Shown here piece by piece: positions 7,480 through 15,945 of a stretch of 27,197 nucleotides of DNA. This DNA is from DATGEP01 sp035310125 (GTDB lineage Bacteria > Chloroflexota > Ktedonobacteria > Ktedonobacterales > JADMIN01). The stretch covers positions 1 to 27,197 of the forward strand of contig DATGEP010000175.1 in assembly GCA_035310125.1 (NCBI GenBank). The letters are read 5' to 3'. A model generated the notes under the pieces. That model was not told the DNA's origin. It worked only from the letters and a program-made list of their open reading frames with translations, and made no database searches. The position numbers were made by a program, and so were the translations under genes. The stretch's first letter is position 1; every line of letters starts with the position of its first letter.

Positions 7480-7992
7480 ATGCCGGTATCCGTCAGCAGC
7501 TCCAGGCTCATCTACGATGCCCTCAAAGCGTGCGATGTTCGCATCATGTCCGCGCTGCCCGAAACCTGGCTGGTGCACCTCATCCGCATGGCCGAGGAAG
7601 ACCCCGACATGGCGCTGGTGCGGCTCGCCAAAGAAGAGGAGGGTGTGGGCATCTCGGCAGGCGCACATCTGGCCGGCGTCAACTCTGCGATGCTCATGCA
7701 GAACCACGGCTTCCTCGCCTCCATCAATGGCATCGTCTCGCTGGCGTTGCTCTACAAGATTCCCCTGCTCATGCTCATTAGCTATCGCGGTCATATGGGC
7801 GAGAAGGACCCCTGGCAGACACAGGGTGGCCTGGCAACTGAGCCGATTCTGCGGGCGCTGGGCATTCCCATCTGGCACCTCACCGATTCACGCGACATCT
7901 CACGGCGACTCACAGACGCGCAGACACTCGCCCACGCCGCGCTGCATCCCGTTGCCGTCCTGCTGTCCCGCGAGCTGATGTGGGAGGAATAG
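7480..7992 (+). CDS. TPP-dependent decarboxylase alpha subunit (sulfopyruvate decarboxylase ComD-like)
   Basis: The 170-residue product matches the N-terminal pyrimidine-binding domain of thiamine-diphosphate enzymes, as in the separate alpha subunit of sulfopyruvate and phosphonopyruvate decarboxylases. The stretch VRLAKEEEGVGISAGAHLAG carries the Glu (about residue 54) that activates the cofactor pyrimidine ring, and MQNHGFLASINGI with LISYRGHMGEKDP follows the ComD pattern. AGGAGG lies 5 nt before ATG 7480. The beta-subunit gene begins 2 nt after the stop, and its ribosome site lies inside this gene's end, so the two are translationally coupled. No other coenzyme M or phosphonate genes are present, so the 2-oxoacid substrate is unknown; the neighbouring cyclase may supply it. 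Confidence 0.8.
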   Translation: MPVSVSSSRLIYDALKACDVRIMSALPETWLVHLIRMAEEDPDMALVRLAKEEEGVGISAGAHLAGVNSAMLMQNHGFLASINGIVSLALLYKIPLLMLISYRGHMGEKDPWQTQGGLATEPILRALGIPIWHLTDSRDISRRLTDAQTLAHAALHPVAVLLSRELMWEE

Positions 7993-7994
7993 CC

Positions 7995-8579
7995 ATGCTG
8001 CGTGCTGAGGCTTTGGAGGCGATCTATCCGCAGATTCGCGATCATATCGTCGTCACCATCATGGGCGCGGTGGCCGCCGAGCTGTATACTATTGGCCACC
8101 GCCCCACCTTCTTCTATCTGGAGCATGCGATGGGCCTCGCCTCCTCGATGGGCCTGGGCATCGCGCTCGCTCTGCCGGAGCAGAAGGTCGTCGTCGTTGA
8201 CGGCGACGGATCCCTGCTGATGAACCTGGGTACGCTCAGCACCCTGGCACGCTACAAGCCCGGCAACCTGCTCCATCTCGTCTTCGACAATGAAAGCCTG
8301 CTCTCGGTCGGCGGCTTTCCCACGGCTACGGCCACAGGCACCGATCTTGCTGGCATCGCGCGAGCCGCGGGCGTTCCAGCCGTCGTCGAGGCCGACACGC
8401 GCGAGGATCTCAAGGCCGCGACGGGTGCGGCGCTGGCGGGCGCCACGCTCACGACCATCGTCTCGAAGGTCGAGGCCGTTGGCCCCAAGTCGTTCCATAT
8501 GGATCTGCCGCTGCTGGAAAACCGCTTCCAGTTCAAGCGGGCGCTGGAGGCGCTTCGGCAACCGGCAAAGGGAATCTGA
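7995..8579 (+). CDS. TPP-dependent decarboxylase beta subunit (ComE-like)
   Basis: The 194-residue product is the diphosphate-binding half of a split thiamine-diphosphate enzyme. The cofactor motif starts with VVVDGDGSLLMNLG (GDG at residues 70-72) and closes with LVFDNES (Asp98-Asn99), the usual spacing for Mg-diphosphate binding. EHAMGLASSMGLGIALA is the typical helix before it. It should pair with the preceding subunit to decarboxylate a 2-oxoacid non-oxidatively. ATG 7995 follows GGGAGGA (7982-7988) by 6 nt. Homologues are usually annotated as sulfopyruvate decarboxylase beta or simply as thiamine-pyrophosphate-binding protein; the substrate cannot be read from the sequence. A cyclase-family gene follows after 37 nt, giving a three-gene operon. 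Confidence 0.82.
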   Translation: MLRAEALEAIYPQIRDHIVVTIMGAVAAELYTIGHRPTFFYLEHAMGLASSMGLGIALALPEQKVVVVDGDGSLLMNLGTLSTLARYKPGNLLHLVFDNESLLSVGGFPTATATGTDLAGIARAAGVPAVVEADTREDLKAATGAALAGATLTTIVSKVEAVGPKSFHMDLPLLENRFQFKRALEALRQPAKGI

Positions 8580-8616
8580 ACGCGGAGTACCAAGAGGCAA
8601 GAAAGAGGAAAGTCGC

Positions 8617-9414
8617 ATGTCGTACAGCTTTCAGCCCAACGTCCTGACGCAGCTTCTCGAAGAGCTGGATTCCGGCGCCCTCAAGATTGTGGACCTCACA
8701 ACGCCCCTCGGTCCCGACACGCCCGTCATTGATCTGCCGCCGATGTTCGCGCCCTCGCCCGGCCTTACGTTGACCGAGATTTCACGCTACGACGCGCACG
8801 GTCCCGCGTGGTACTGGAACGTTATGCACCTGGGCGAGCACACCGGCACGCACTTCGACGCGCCAATCCACTGGGCCACCGGCAAAGATCTGCCCAACAA
8901 TGCCACCGATACGATTCCGCCGCGCAAGTTCATCGGCCCCGCGTGCGTCATAGACGTAACCGCCGATGTGGAGCGGAATCTCGACTTTTTACTCACCCCT
9001 GACCGCGTAGAGTCCTGGGAAACCGAGCATGGGCGTATCCCGGCGGGCGCGTGGGTGCTGCTGCGCACCGGTTGGAGCAAGCGCACGGACCGCGAGTCAT
9101 TCCTGAATGTCGGCTCGGACGGTGCGCACTCGCCCGGCTTCGCCAAAGAGTGTTCGCAGTTTCTCGCCAGCGGGCGCGATGTGCTGGGCGTCGGCGTCGA
9201 GACCGTCGGCACCGACGCGGGGCAGGCTGGCACCTTCGATCCACCCTTCCCCAACCACACCACCATGCACGGCTCCGGCAAGTTTGGCATCACCAGCCTC
9301 ATCAACCTCGACCAGCTCCCACCTACCGGCGCCATTGTCATCGCCGCCCCACTCAAGATCGCCGGCGGCTCTGGCAGCCCGCTGCGCGTCATCGCGATTG
9401 CGCCCGCGAGATAG
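8617..9414 (+). CDS. Cyclase-family (PF04199-type) metal-dependent hydrolase
   Basis: The 265-residue protein carries the family signature HTGTHFDAPIHW, placing the metal ligands at about His75, His79 and Asp81 with the conserved His85. DLTTPLGPDTPV near the start and GVGVETVGTDAG in the second half also match the kynurenine formamidase, isatin hydrolase and cyclase superfamily. Family members hydrolyse cyclic or linear amides and related bonds with Mn or Zn. GAGGA lies 7 nt before ATG 8617. It follows the two decarboxylase subunits in one operon; a ring-opening hydrolase that forms a 2-oxoacid for the decarboxylase is an attractive but unproven reading. A strong terminator follows. Confidence 0.85.
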   Translation: MSYSFQPNVLTQLLEELDSGALKIVDLTTPLGPDTPVIDLPPMFAPSPGLTLTEISRYDAHGPAWYWNVMHLGEHTGTHFDAPIHWATGKDLPNNATDTIPPRKFIGPACVIDVTADVERNLDFLLTPDRVESWETEHGRIPAGAWVLLRTGWSKRTDRESFLNVGSDGAHSPGFAKECSQFLASGRDVLGVGVETVGTDAGQAGTFDPPFPNHTTMHGSGKFGITSLINLDQLPPTGAIVIAAPLKIAGGSGSPLRVIAIAPAR

Positions 9415-9431
9415 GCGATACCCGCGGGCAG

Positions 9432-9476
9432 CGCACAGCCGGCATCGAGCGACATGTGCCGGCTGTGCGTCTTTTT
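9432..9476 (+). terminator. Intrinsic terminator after the cyclase gene
   Basis: CGCACAGCCGGCA (9432-9444) pairs perfectly over 13 bases with TGCCGGCTGTGCG (9457-9469), with a 12-base loop, and is followed by TCTTTTT. This is the clearest Rho-independent terminator in the window and ends the decarboxylase-cyclase transcript. Confidence 0.93.
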
Positions 9477-9600
9477 GTGACCGAACGCGCGTGCTGGATG
9501 TATGAATAAGCAACGACTGGTGGCGAGGTCTCCCGGCGAGGGAAGGTGACGCGGAACGTTTGCGCGATGCGCATCAACCTGTCACAATGCGAAATGCCTC

Positions 9601-9629
9601 TTGTATTAGCAGACCATCAGTTTCATAAT
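9601..9629 (+). promoter_or_regulatory. Putative -35/-10 promoter
   Basis: TTGTAT (9601-9606) and CATAAT (9624-9629) are separated by 17 bases, close to the housekeeping consensus. The site lies in an AT-richer patch about 47 nt before the start codon of the repeat-containing membrane protein. Confidence 0.5.
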
Positions 9630-9676
9630 ACCTAACATGGCGGGCGCTCAGATCGCTCGTCGCGTGGAGGTGTGCC

Positions 9677-10930
9677 ATGAACCTTACAATCTTCCATTCG
9701 CTCCCCTTGCTCGACGCCTCGCTCGACTCTACCGGCCTTGCCTGGCTCATCGGTGGCCTTGTGGTGGCGCTGATTGTCATCGTCGCGGGCGTGCTTGTGA
9801 CGGCGCCGTCGCGGCGCGGCGGCATGATGAGCGCCGCGCTGGCGAAGCCCGACGTGCCCCTGGCAGCCGAGACCCCGGCCCCGGAAGCTGCCGCCGAGCC
9901 ACTTGCCGTTGCGACCTCCAGCGAAGAGGCTCAGACACCCGCCGCTCCTCCGCCCGTCGCCGATTTGGCACCGCCCTCCCCAGCTATCCCCCTCGCTCCC
10001 TCCGCAGCCGTGGAGTCTGTCGTACCTACACCTACCCCGCCGCCGGTTCCGGCTGTTTCCGCGTCCGAGTCCTCACAGACCGCATCACCGATTCCGGTTG
10101 GCCCGGACTTCTCCGCCAGCGGCCCCATCATGCTGCCGGGCTCGATGGTCGCGGCGACCTACGGCGCGGCGGCCGATGTCCCACCAGTTACCTCCGACGC
10201 GGACACCACCGACGCGCTCACGACTTCATCAGCGGATGCGCCTGCGCCCGGCAACACCCTTTCGCCATCCACCTCGGTCTCCGGTCCGCTGATGCTCCCA
10301 CCCACGGATGAGTCGAGCGAGCCAGTTGCTCCAGCGACTCCCTTCGTCGTGACACCCTCTCATGTGGAGGAGCCCGCGCCTCCACCCGCCGCGCTTGCGA
10401 CCGGCGTCGCGCCGCTGGCCGCGAACGGTGCCGCGCCTGCGGAGCGTGTCTCACAACCCGGCGCGGTAGACCTGTTCGCGCACAGTTACGGGCGCACTAG
10501 CGCCGCCATGCTCAGCGCCACCGAGCGCGCCGCCGCGGGCCGCATCGCGCGAGCGCTGCAAGACGACCCGCTGGCGGTTCAGCTGGCTGGCCGGTACGCC
10601 GCTGAGACGCAGCGCTCGCCCGATGGCCTGGCACAGTTGCTGGAGTCCGATCAGCGCAATGGACTGGCGCTCGCTGGTGAGCGCCGTACCATCTCCGATG
10701 CCGACGCACTCGACGTATTTGCCGGCAGTTATGGCCGGTCCAATGCCGCCATGCTCAGTGCCACCGAGCGCGCCGCCGCGGGCCGCATCGTTCATACCCT
10801 CGGCGACGATCCCCTGGCCGTGCGGCTGGCTGGCCGGTACGCCGCTGAGACGCACCATCCGCTGGATGCGCTTGCTAACCGCCTCGAAACCGACCTACGC
10901 CACGCTGGTGGATACAATGGACATGCCTGA
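9677..10930 (+). CDS. Membrane-anchored Pro/Ala-rich protein with two C-terminal 63-residue repeats
   Basis: I do not recognise this 417-residue protein. One hydrophobic helix (about residues 20-41) is followed by RRGG and a long Pro/Ala/Ser/Thr-rich, low-complexity stretch to about residue 260. The end holds two repeats, residues 265-327 and 346-408, sharing SYGR-x-x-AAMLSATERAAAGRI, DDPLAV-x-LAGRYAAET and a final LE-x-D-x-R. The repeats look helical and are also very alike at DNA level (10469-10657 and 10712-10900), pointing to a recent duplication. GGAGG lies 6 nt before ATG 9677. A single helix with a disordered linker and small helical domains would fit a membrane-tethered binding protein, but the function is unknown. 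It has its own promoter candidate and stands alone. Confidence 0.7.
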   Translation: MNLTIFHSLPLLDASLDSTGLAWLIGGLVVALIVIVAGVLVTAPSRRGGMMSAALAKPDVPLAAETPAPEAAAEPLAVATSSEEAQTPAAPPPVADLAPPSPAIPLAPSAAVESVVPTPTPPPVPAVSASESSQTASPIPVGPDFSASGPIMLPGSMVAATYGAAADVPPVTSDADTTDALTTSSADAPAPGNTLSPSTSVSGPLMLPPTDESSEPVAPATPFVVTPSHVEEPAPPPAALATGVAPLAANGAAPAERVSQPGAVDLFAHSYGRTSAAMLSATERAAAGRIARALQDDPLAVQLAGRYAAETQRSPDGLAQLLESDQRNGLALAGERRTISDADALDVFAGSYGRSNAAMLSATERAAAGRIVHTLGDDPLAVRLAGRYAAETHHPLDALANRLETDLRHAGGYNGHA

Positions 10931-11006
10931 GCAGCACCACAGGCAGCAGCATTCCGCTGCGAGCATGGAGTAAGATCGCGGGCTTTCTATTTCTCGACGC
11001 ATTGGC

Positions 11007-11038
11007 TCACCCCTTTCTGATGAGGCAGAAAGGGGTGA
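11007..11038. terminator. Perfect 13-bp hairpin without T-run
   Basis: TCACCCCTTTCTG (11007-11019) pairs exactly with CAGAAAGGGGTGA (11026-11038), with a 6-base loop. No T-run follows on either strand, so it may be a terminator variant, a transcript end stabiliser or a repeat element; AGAAAGGGGTGA also occurs at 4143-4154. Confidence 0.5.
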
Positions 11039-11054
11039 ACGTCTCATTGATGCG

Positions 11055-11063
11055 TGATACACT
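11055..11063 (+). promoter_or_regulatory. Putative extended -10 for the methyltransferase gene
   Basis: TGA-TACACT fits the extended -10 pattern and lies about 63 nt before ATG 11127, just after the 13-bp hairpin. No clear -35 is seen. Confidence 0.35.
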
Positions 11064-11126
11064 GGATTCGATGAAGCACGTTTTCCGCGCTATGGCGAAG
11101 TGTCAGATAATAAGGTTTTTGTAGCT

Positions 11127-11879
11127 ATGGAGAGAGATCATCGTTTCGCGCAGGCGGTGGAGCTGACGACGGCGACCTACGACCGTGCCGCTGGCAACTA
11201 TGCCGAGCGCAACGAGGATATGCAGCCGCACTGGATCGCACGGTTCGAGCAATTTCTCGATCTGCTGGCGCAGGGCGAAGCCGAGCGCCCCATTCCAGAG
11301 TTAGGACGGCCAGGCGACGACATCACCCTGGAAGAGTATCTGAATTTCGTTCCCGTGCTGGATGCCGGTTGCGGGCATGGACGCGACGCGCGGGCCTTCG
11401 CGGCACGAGGACTGCCGGCGCTCGGTGTGGATCTCTCGGAGGGTATGCTCGACCAGGCGCGCCAGCGCACGCCGATGCGACTCCCCAAAGGATCGGTTCG
11501 ATACGCGCTGATGGACCTGCGGCGGCTGGAGCTACCCGATGGCTGTTGCCGGGGCGTCTGGTGCTCGGCGTCGCTGTTGCACATTCCGCGCAAGACGGCG
11601 CCACGGGCAATGCGTGAGCTGGCGCGCGTGGTCCGCCCCGGTGCGCCGGTGATCGTCTTCCTCAAGCAACTGGGCGCTGGCGAGCCGGAACGGATGCTGC
11701 CCTATCCATTTCCCGATGTGACGGATATGCCGCGCTTCTACGCCTTCTACACGCCGGAGGAGGCACGCACGCTGGTCGAGGGTGCCGGCCTTGCGGTGGT
11801 GGATGTCCAAACGGCGGACGACCCCCGCGTCACGGATGATCCCGGCTGGGTCTCGGTGCTGGCACGGCGTATCGCATAG
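11127..11879 (+). CDS. Class I SAM-dependent methyltransferase
   Basis: The 250-residue product has the Rossmann-type methyltransferase core: motif I VLDAGCGHGRDARAF (about 77-91), the acidic Asp102 in GVDLSEGML that binds the ribose, and the post-motif strand MDLRRLELPDG followed by CSASLLHIP and ELARVVRPGAPVIVFL. This is the Methyltransf_11/25 pattern for small-molecule targets. The substrate is unknown. The amino terminus (ATYDRAAGNYAERNED) is the usual cap helix for this group, with an extra loop before motif I. ATG 11127 is used; the frame also allows GTG 11100, and neither has a convincing ribosome site, so the start is uncertain. It is a single-gene unit with no informative neighbours. 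Confidence 0.88.
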   Translation: MERDHRFAQAVELTTATYDRAAGNYAERNEDMQPHWIARFEQFLDLLAQGEAERPIPELGRPGDDITLEEYLNFVPVLDAGCGHGRDARAFAARGLPALGVDLSEGMLDQARQRTPMRLPKGSVRYALMDLRRLELPDGCCRGVWCSASLLHIPRKTAPRAMRELARVVRPGAPVIVFLKQLGAGEPERMLPYPFPDVTDMPRFYAFYTPEEARTLVEGAGLAVVDVQTADDPRVTDDPGWVSVLARRIA

Positions 11880-12178
11880 CATGCTCGACACGCTCGACAC
11901 GCTCGCGGCAGCCGTCAGCCGCAACGGAGGCTACGACTTCGGGGTCGCGGGTGTGCGGGGACTACCAGACTACAAGACCACGAGCGCCGACCGCACGGAC
12001 GCGCTGGGTCACGGAGATGCGCGCCTGGCATTGAACGGCGCTATAATATGCTAGAGTATGCGCGCCGCTGGCCATCGCGTGCCCCGTCTTCGTCCTTATT
12101 CGTTCTCACTGGCACAGCGTAGGTCGTACTCTACAATCTAGTACAATACGGGCCGTGTGCCCCGGAAATGGAGCCACT
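11880..12178. other. Intergenic region with AT-rich promoter-like motifs
   Basis: No convincing gene is present; a short frame starting at 11881 has no ribosome site beyond the previous gene's end and no recognisable features. TATAAT occurs at 12042-12047 and two TACAAT hexamers 10 bases apart at 12132-12137 and 12142-12147, the latter close before the BON-domain gene. None has a clear -35 partner. Confidence 0.4.
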
Positions 12179-13132
12179 ATGCAGGTCATGTCCGGTCCCG
12201 TGCGCTACTTCTACCTACGCAACGCGCGCGGTCCTGAAGATGTTCACAACTGGCCACCCGCCATCAAACCGCTGGAAGGTCCTGACAACAAGGTATTCAC
12301 GATTGTTCGCCTGTATGCCGATGCAGCCGGCTGGCGGGCCGAAGGGGGCGATGACGCTGGTAATCAGCCGTTGGATGGGGTGCCGCCACTGGTGTTGACA
12401 CGCCGTACCGTCCTGGGGCTGTTGCAGGAGGGAAAACGCACGCGCGCCGACGTGGGGCTACTGGGCGTGCGGGTGGTGAATCTGAACGCTAAGGGTGTTG
12501 AGTACGTGACGCATCTGGTCGTGCATGCGCTGTCGGGAAGCGGCACGGGCATTTCGCGTGCGCCAATGGTGGTGCCTATCGAGGCGATGGTGCTCAGCGA
12601 ATATCTGGAGCATGGCAGCCACGCCGAGGCGCAGCTGGATTTGCGCCTCTCTCCAACAGAATACGCGAGCATGCCGGCCTTCTTGCCCGATGACATTATT
12701 CTGCGCGGCGCGAGGCAGGCGATCAATGAGACGTTCCAGTCCACCGCCCGATTCTACACCTATGCCAATATCGCCAAGCACGGCATCTCGCTGGAGGTGG
12801 AAGCCGGTCGGGTGTCGCTGCATGGTCGGGTAGATCTGGACACGGCGGGCGAGCAGGCACGGGCGGCGCTCCTGGCCACGCCGGGTGTTGTCGAGGTGGC
12901 CGATCATCTGCTCTATCTTGAGGATCTCAAGGATCAGGTGGAGCATGCGCTGGATGCCAAGGGCATCGAGAATGTCGCCGTCCTGGTGGAGCATGCGCTC
13001 GTCGTTCTGCGCGGCGAGGCGCCCGACTCGAAAACACGCTACCAGGCGGAGGATATCGCACGCGGCATTCCCGGTGTGCGCGGCGTCGTCAACGACATCG
13101 TAGTCACTTCGCTCCAGGCGGCGGAGAAGTAG
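12179..13132 (+). CDS. PRC-barrel-like plus double BON domain protein
   Basis: The 317-residue protein has no signal peptide or membrane helix. Residues about 95-155 resemble a PRC-barrel strand pattern (GVRVVNLNAKGVEYVTHLVV, then a predicted MVVPIEAM strand). Two BON-like domains follow, about 178-247 and 250-310, each with the helix-strand-strand order and the conserved Gly pattern: SLHGRVD with TPGVVEVADHL, and VLRGEAPD with IPGVRGVVNDIVV. BON domains are small modules often linked to membrane or phospholipid association, and cytoplasmic PRC-BON proteins occur in Chloroflexota and Actinobacteria. ATG 12179 follows GGAG by 5 nt. The exact role is unknown. It converges with the zinc-ribbon gene. 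Confidence 0.7.
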   Translation: MQVMSGPVRYFYLRNARGPEDVHNWPPAIKPLEGPDNKVFTIVRLYADAAGWRAEGGDDAGNQPLDGVPPLVLTRRTVLGLLQEGKRTRADVGLLGVRVVNLNAKGVEYVTHLVVHALSGSGTGISRAPMVVPIEAMVLSEYLEHGSHAEAQLDLRLSPTEYASMPAFLPDDIILRGARQAINETFQSTARFYTYANIAKHGISLEVEAGRVSLHGRVDLDTAGEQARAALLATPGVVEVADHLLYLEDLKDQVEHALDAKGIENVAVLVEHALVVLRGEAPDSKTRYQAEDIARGIPGVRGVVNDIVVTSLQAAEK

Positions 13133-13138
13133 ACCTAC

Positions 13139-13191
13139 CGCGCGAGCGGCCCCATAGCGTCTGTACATGGGCGCCGCTGGGTCGCTCGCCG
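13139..13191. terminator. Imperfect inverted repeat between convergent genes
   Basis: GCGAGCGGCCCCAT near 13140 can pair with ATGGGCGCCGC and CGCTCGC near 13166-13190, giving a long stem with interruptions. It lies between the convergent BON and zinc-ribbon genes and may end both transcripts, but there is no T-run. Confidence 0.3.
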
Positions 13192-13216
13192 TCCGCGCGC
13201 AATGCATGCGCGAGGG

Positions 13217-13513
13217 TCATTCGCGCTGGGGTGGCCGCACGGAAGCTCGTCTTCCATTTAGATAGACGGCGGCACAGTCGGGGCAGGCACGAGCCTCTTT
13301 GACAATCTCAAATCCGTGCCCGCCGGGGTCATCGCATGAAGCGTAACGTGGGTTGCGCGACGGGACGTAATGAGCTTTTGGACCAGACCTCTTCTTAGGT
13401 GAGCGGTTGACATCGAAGCGAGCGGGGTACTGAACGGGGCGTGTCTGAAGTACGACGAGGGTAGCGGGCGTGTGCGGGGGAACGATACAGCGGCAGATTT
13501 CGCAGTGGTACAT
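13217..13513 (-). CDS. Small zinc-ribbon-like hypothetical protein
   Basis: The 98-residue product begins MYHCEICRCIVPP and later has ARACPDCAAVYLNG, so two C-x-x-C knuckles about 75 residues apart could bind one zinc ion. Between them are a TRPVQYPARFD stretch, a basic PKKRSGPK patch and DDPGGHGFEIVKEA. This pattern recalls a family of small conserved bacterial proteins of unknown function. ATG 13513 is preferred because the protein then starts at the first knuckle; the AGAGAGG upstream is only 2 nt away, which is too close to be ideal, and GTG 13573 is an alternative. It lies downstream of rlmN and may be cotranscribed with fmt-rlmN. Confidence 0.65.
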   Translation of the reverse strand: MYHCEICRCIVPPHTPATLVVLQTRPVQYPARFDVNRSPKKRSGPKAHYVPSRNPRYASCDDPGGHGFEIVKEARACPDCAAVYLNGRRASVRPPQRE

Positions 13514-13608
13514 GTCCTCTCTGGTCGTAATAATGCCACGGGGCGACCAACATTCCGTGGAGCTAGCAAACACTACCCGCGCAGCGTAACATCATGAGCG
13601 CCGAGGCG

Positions 13609-14784
<1,176 letters not shown>

Positions 14785-14813
14785 ATCCAAATGGCGTTTC
14801 TCGATGGGTTGAG

Positions 14814-15803
14814 CTATGTGCCGAAGACGGCGGTGGCAAGAGCCGGGTGGCCGCGCAGCACGTCGGCAACGGGCAGGGCGCGCTTGCCCTCCAATTGTAT
14901 CACGTCGAGGGCGAGCGCTTCCTGGCCACAGCGCACCGCGAGCGACGCGAGACTGTCACCGGAGCGCTGAGCTGTGCCAGGTGCGCCACTCCCCGTGCCG
15001 GGTAGGGCATGTGCCGCCAGAACCCGGACGCGCGCACCCTTCCAGGTGGTGAATGCGCCGGGCCAGGGGCTATAGGCACGGATCTGGCGCGCAAGCTCAC
15101 TGGCGGTGCGTGTCCAATCGAGGCGCCCATCGTCCTTCTTCAGTGGGCGCGTCATCGTGGCAAGCGCCTCGTCCTGTTCGCGGCTGCTTGCCCCACCAGC
15201 CAGCCAGTAGGGCAGTGTCTCCACGAGAAGCTGCGCACCGATCTCGGCGAGCCGCTCAGTCAGCGCGCCCGCCGTTTCCGTCGCGCCGATGGGTGTAGAG
15301 CGCTGCGCGATGATCGGACCAGTATCCAGCCCCTCTTCCATCTGCATGATGGTGACACCGGTCTCGGTGTCGCCCGCGAGCATCGCGGCGGCGATGGGTG
15401 ACGCGCCGCGCCAGCGCGGCAGCAGCGAGGCATGGACGTTCAGGCAGGAATGCGGCGGCAGATCCAGCACGTCGGCCGGCAGGATTTGGCCGAATGCGGC
15501 GACGACAATCACGCCTGGATCGAGCGAGCGAATCTGTTTCAGCGCCTCCGGGCGTCGCAGTGGGCCTGGCTGGTAAACGGGAATGCCTCGCTCGGTCGCG
15601 AACCGCTTCACTGGCGACGCGATAGTCTGCCGCCCGCGCCCGGCAGGCTTATCGGGACGGGTAATGACGCCGACGATATCGAGTCCGTTCGCCCAGAGCC
15701 TGGCTGGGGGGGCATGCTCGACAAGAGCGCGCAGGGATGGCACGGCGAACTCCGGCGTCCCCATGAAGACAACACGCATGGGTCTCTCGACAGTGATGCG
15801 CAC
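14814..15803 (-). CDS. fmt: Methionyl-tRNA formyltransferase
   Basis: The 329-residue enzyme formylates initiator Met-tRNA with 10-formyltetrahydrofolate. The N-terminal domain shows FMGTPEFAVPSL, PDKPAGRG and the signature SLLPRWRGASPI, with catalytic Asn122 and His124 in LNVHAS and Asp160 in GLDTG. The carboxyl domain has YSPWPGAFT. Two starts compete: ATG 15779 lacks a good site, while GTG 15803 has GGGAGG 9 nt upstream, so the GTG start is chosen and adds eight residues before the usual MRVVFMGTP. It heads a minus-strand group fmt-rlmN-zinc ribbon and is divergent from the large membrane-protein gene. Confidence 0.95.
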   Translation of the reverse strand: MRITVERPMRVVFMGTPEFAVPSLRALVEHAPPARLWANGLDIVGVITRPDKPAGRGRQTIASPVKRFATERGIPVYQPGPLRRPEALKQIRSLDPGVIVVAAFGQILPADVLDLPPHSCLNVHASLLPRWRGASPIAAAMLAGDTETGVTIMQMEEGLDTGPIIAQRSTPIGATETAGALTERLAEIGAQLLVETLPYWLAGGASSREQDEALATMTRPLKKDDGRLDWTRTASELARQIRAYSPWPGAFTTWKGARVRVLAAHALPGTGSGAPGTAQRSGDSLASLAVRCGQEALALDVIQLEGKRALPVADVLRGHPALATAVFGT

Positions 15804-15869
15804 AGCGGTCTACCTCCCAGCTAGCAGTCCATGCATTCGGTGTGCCAAATGCAGCCGGTCCCAGTCAGA

Positions 15870-15897
15870 TTGTGTTAGCGATCACAATCACTATACT
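15870..15897 (+). promoter_or_regulatory. Putative promoter of the GT-C-like membrane protein gene
   Basis: TTGTGT (15870-15875) and TATACT (15892-15897) are separated by 16 bases, in an AT-rich patch between divergent genes. TATACTGGT also occurs near 17000 in a repeat-like block and near 25319 before the deaminase gene. Confidence 0.5.
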
Positions 15898-15945
15898 GGT
15901 GAGGACCAATGAAATGCACCTCGACTTCGCAGGAGATGGCAACAG

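Noticed and set aside
11881..12054. Short plus-strand frame after the methyltransferase gene
   Set aside because: No separate ribosome site, no motif, and low-complexity start (LDTLDTLAAA); it probably is not translated.
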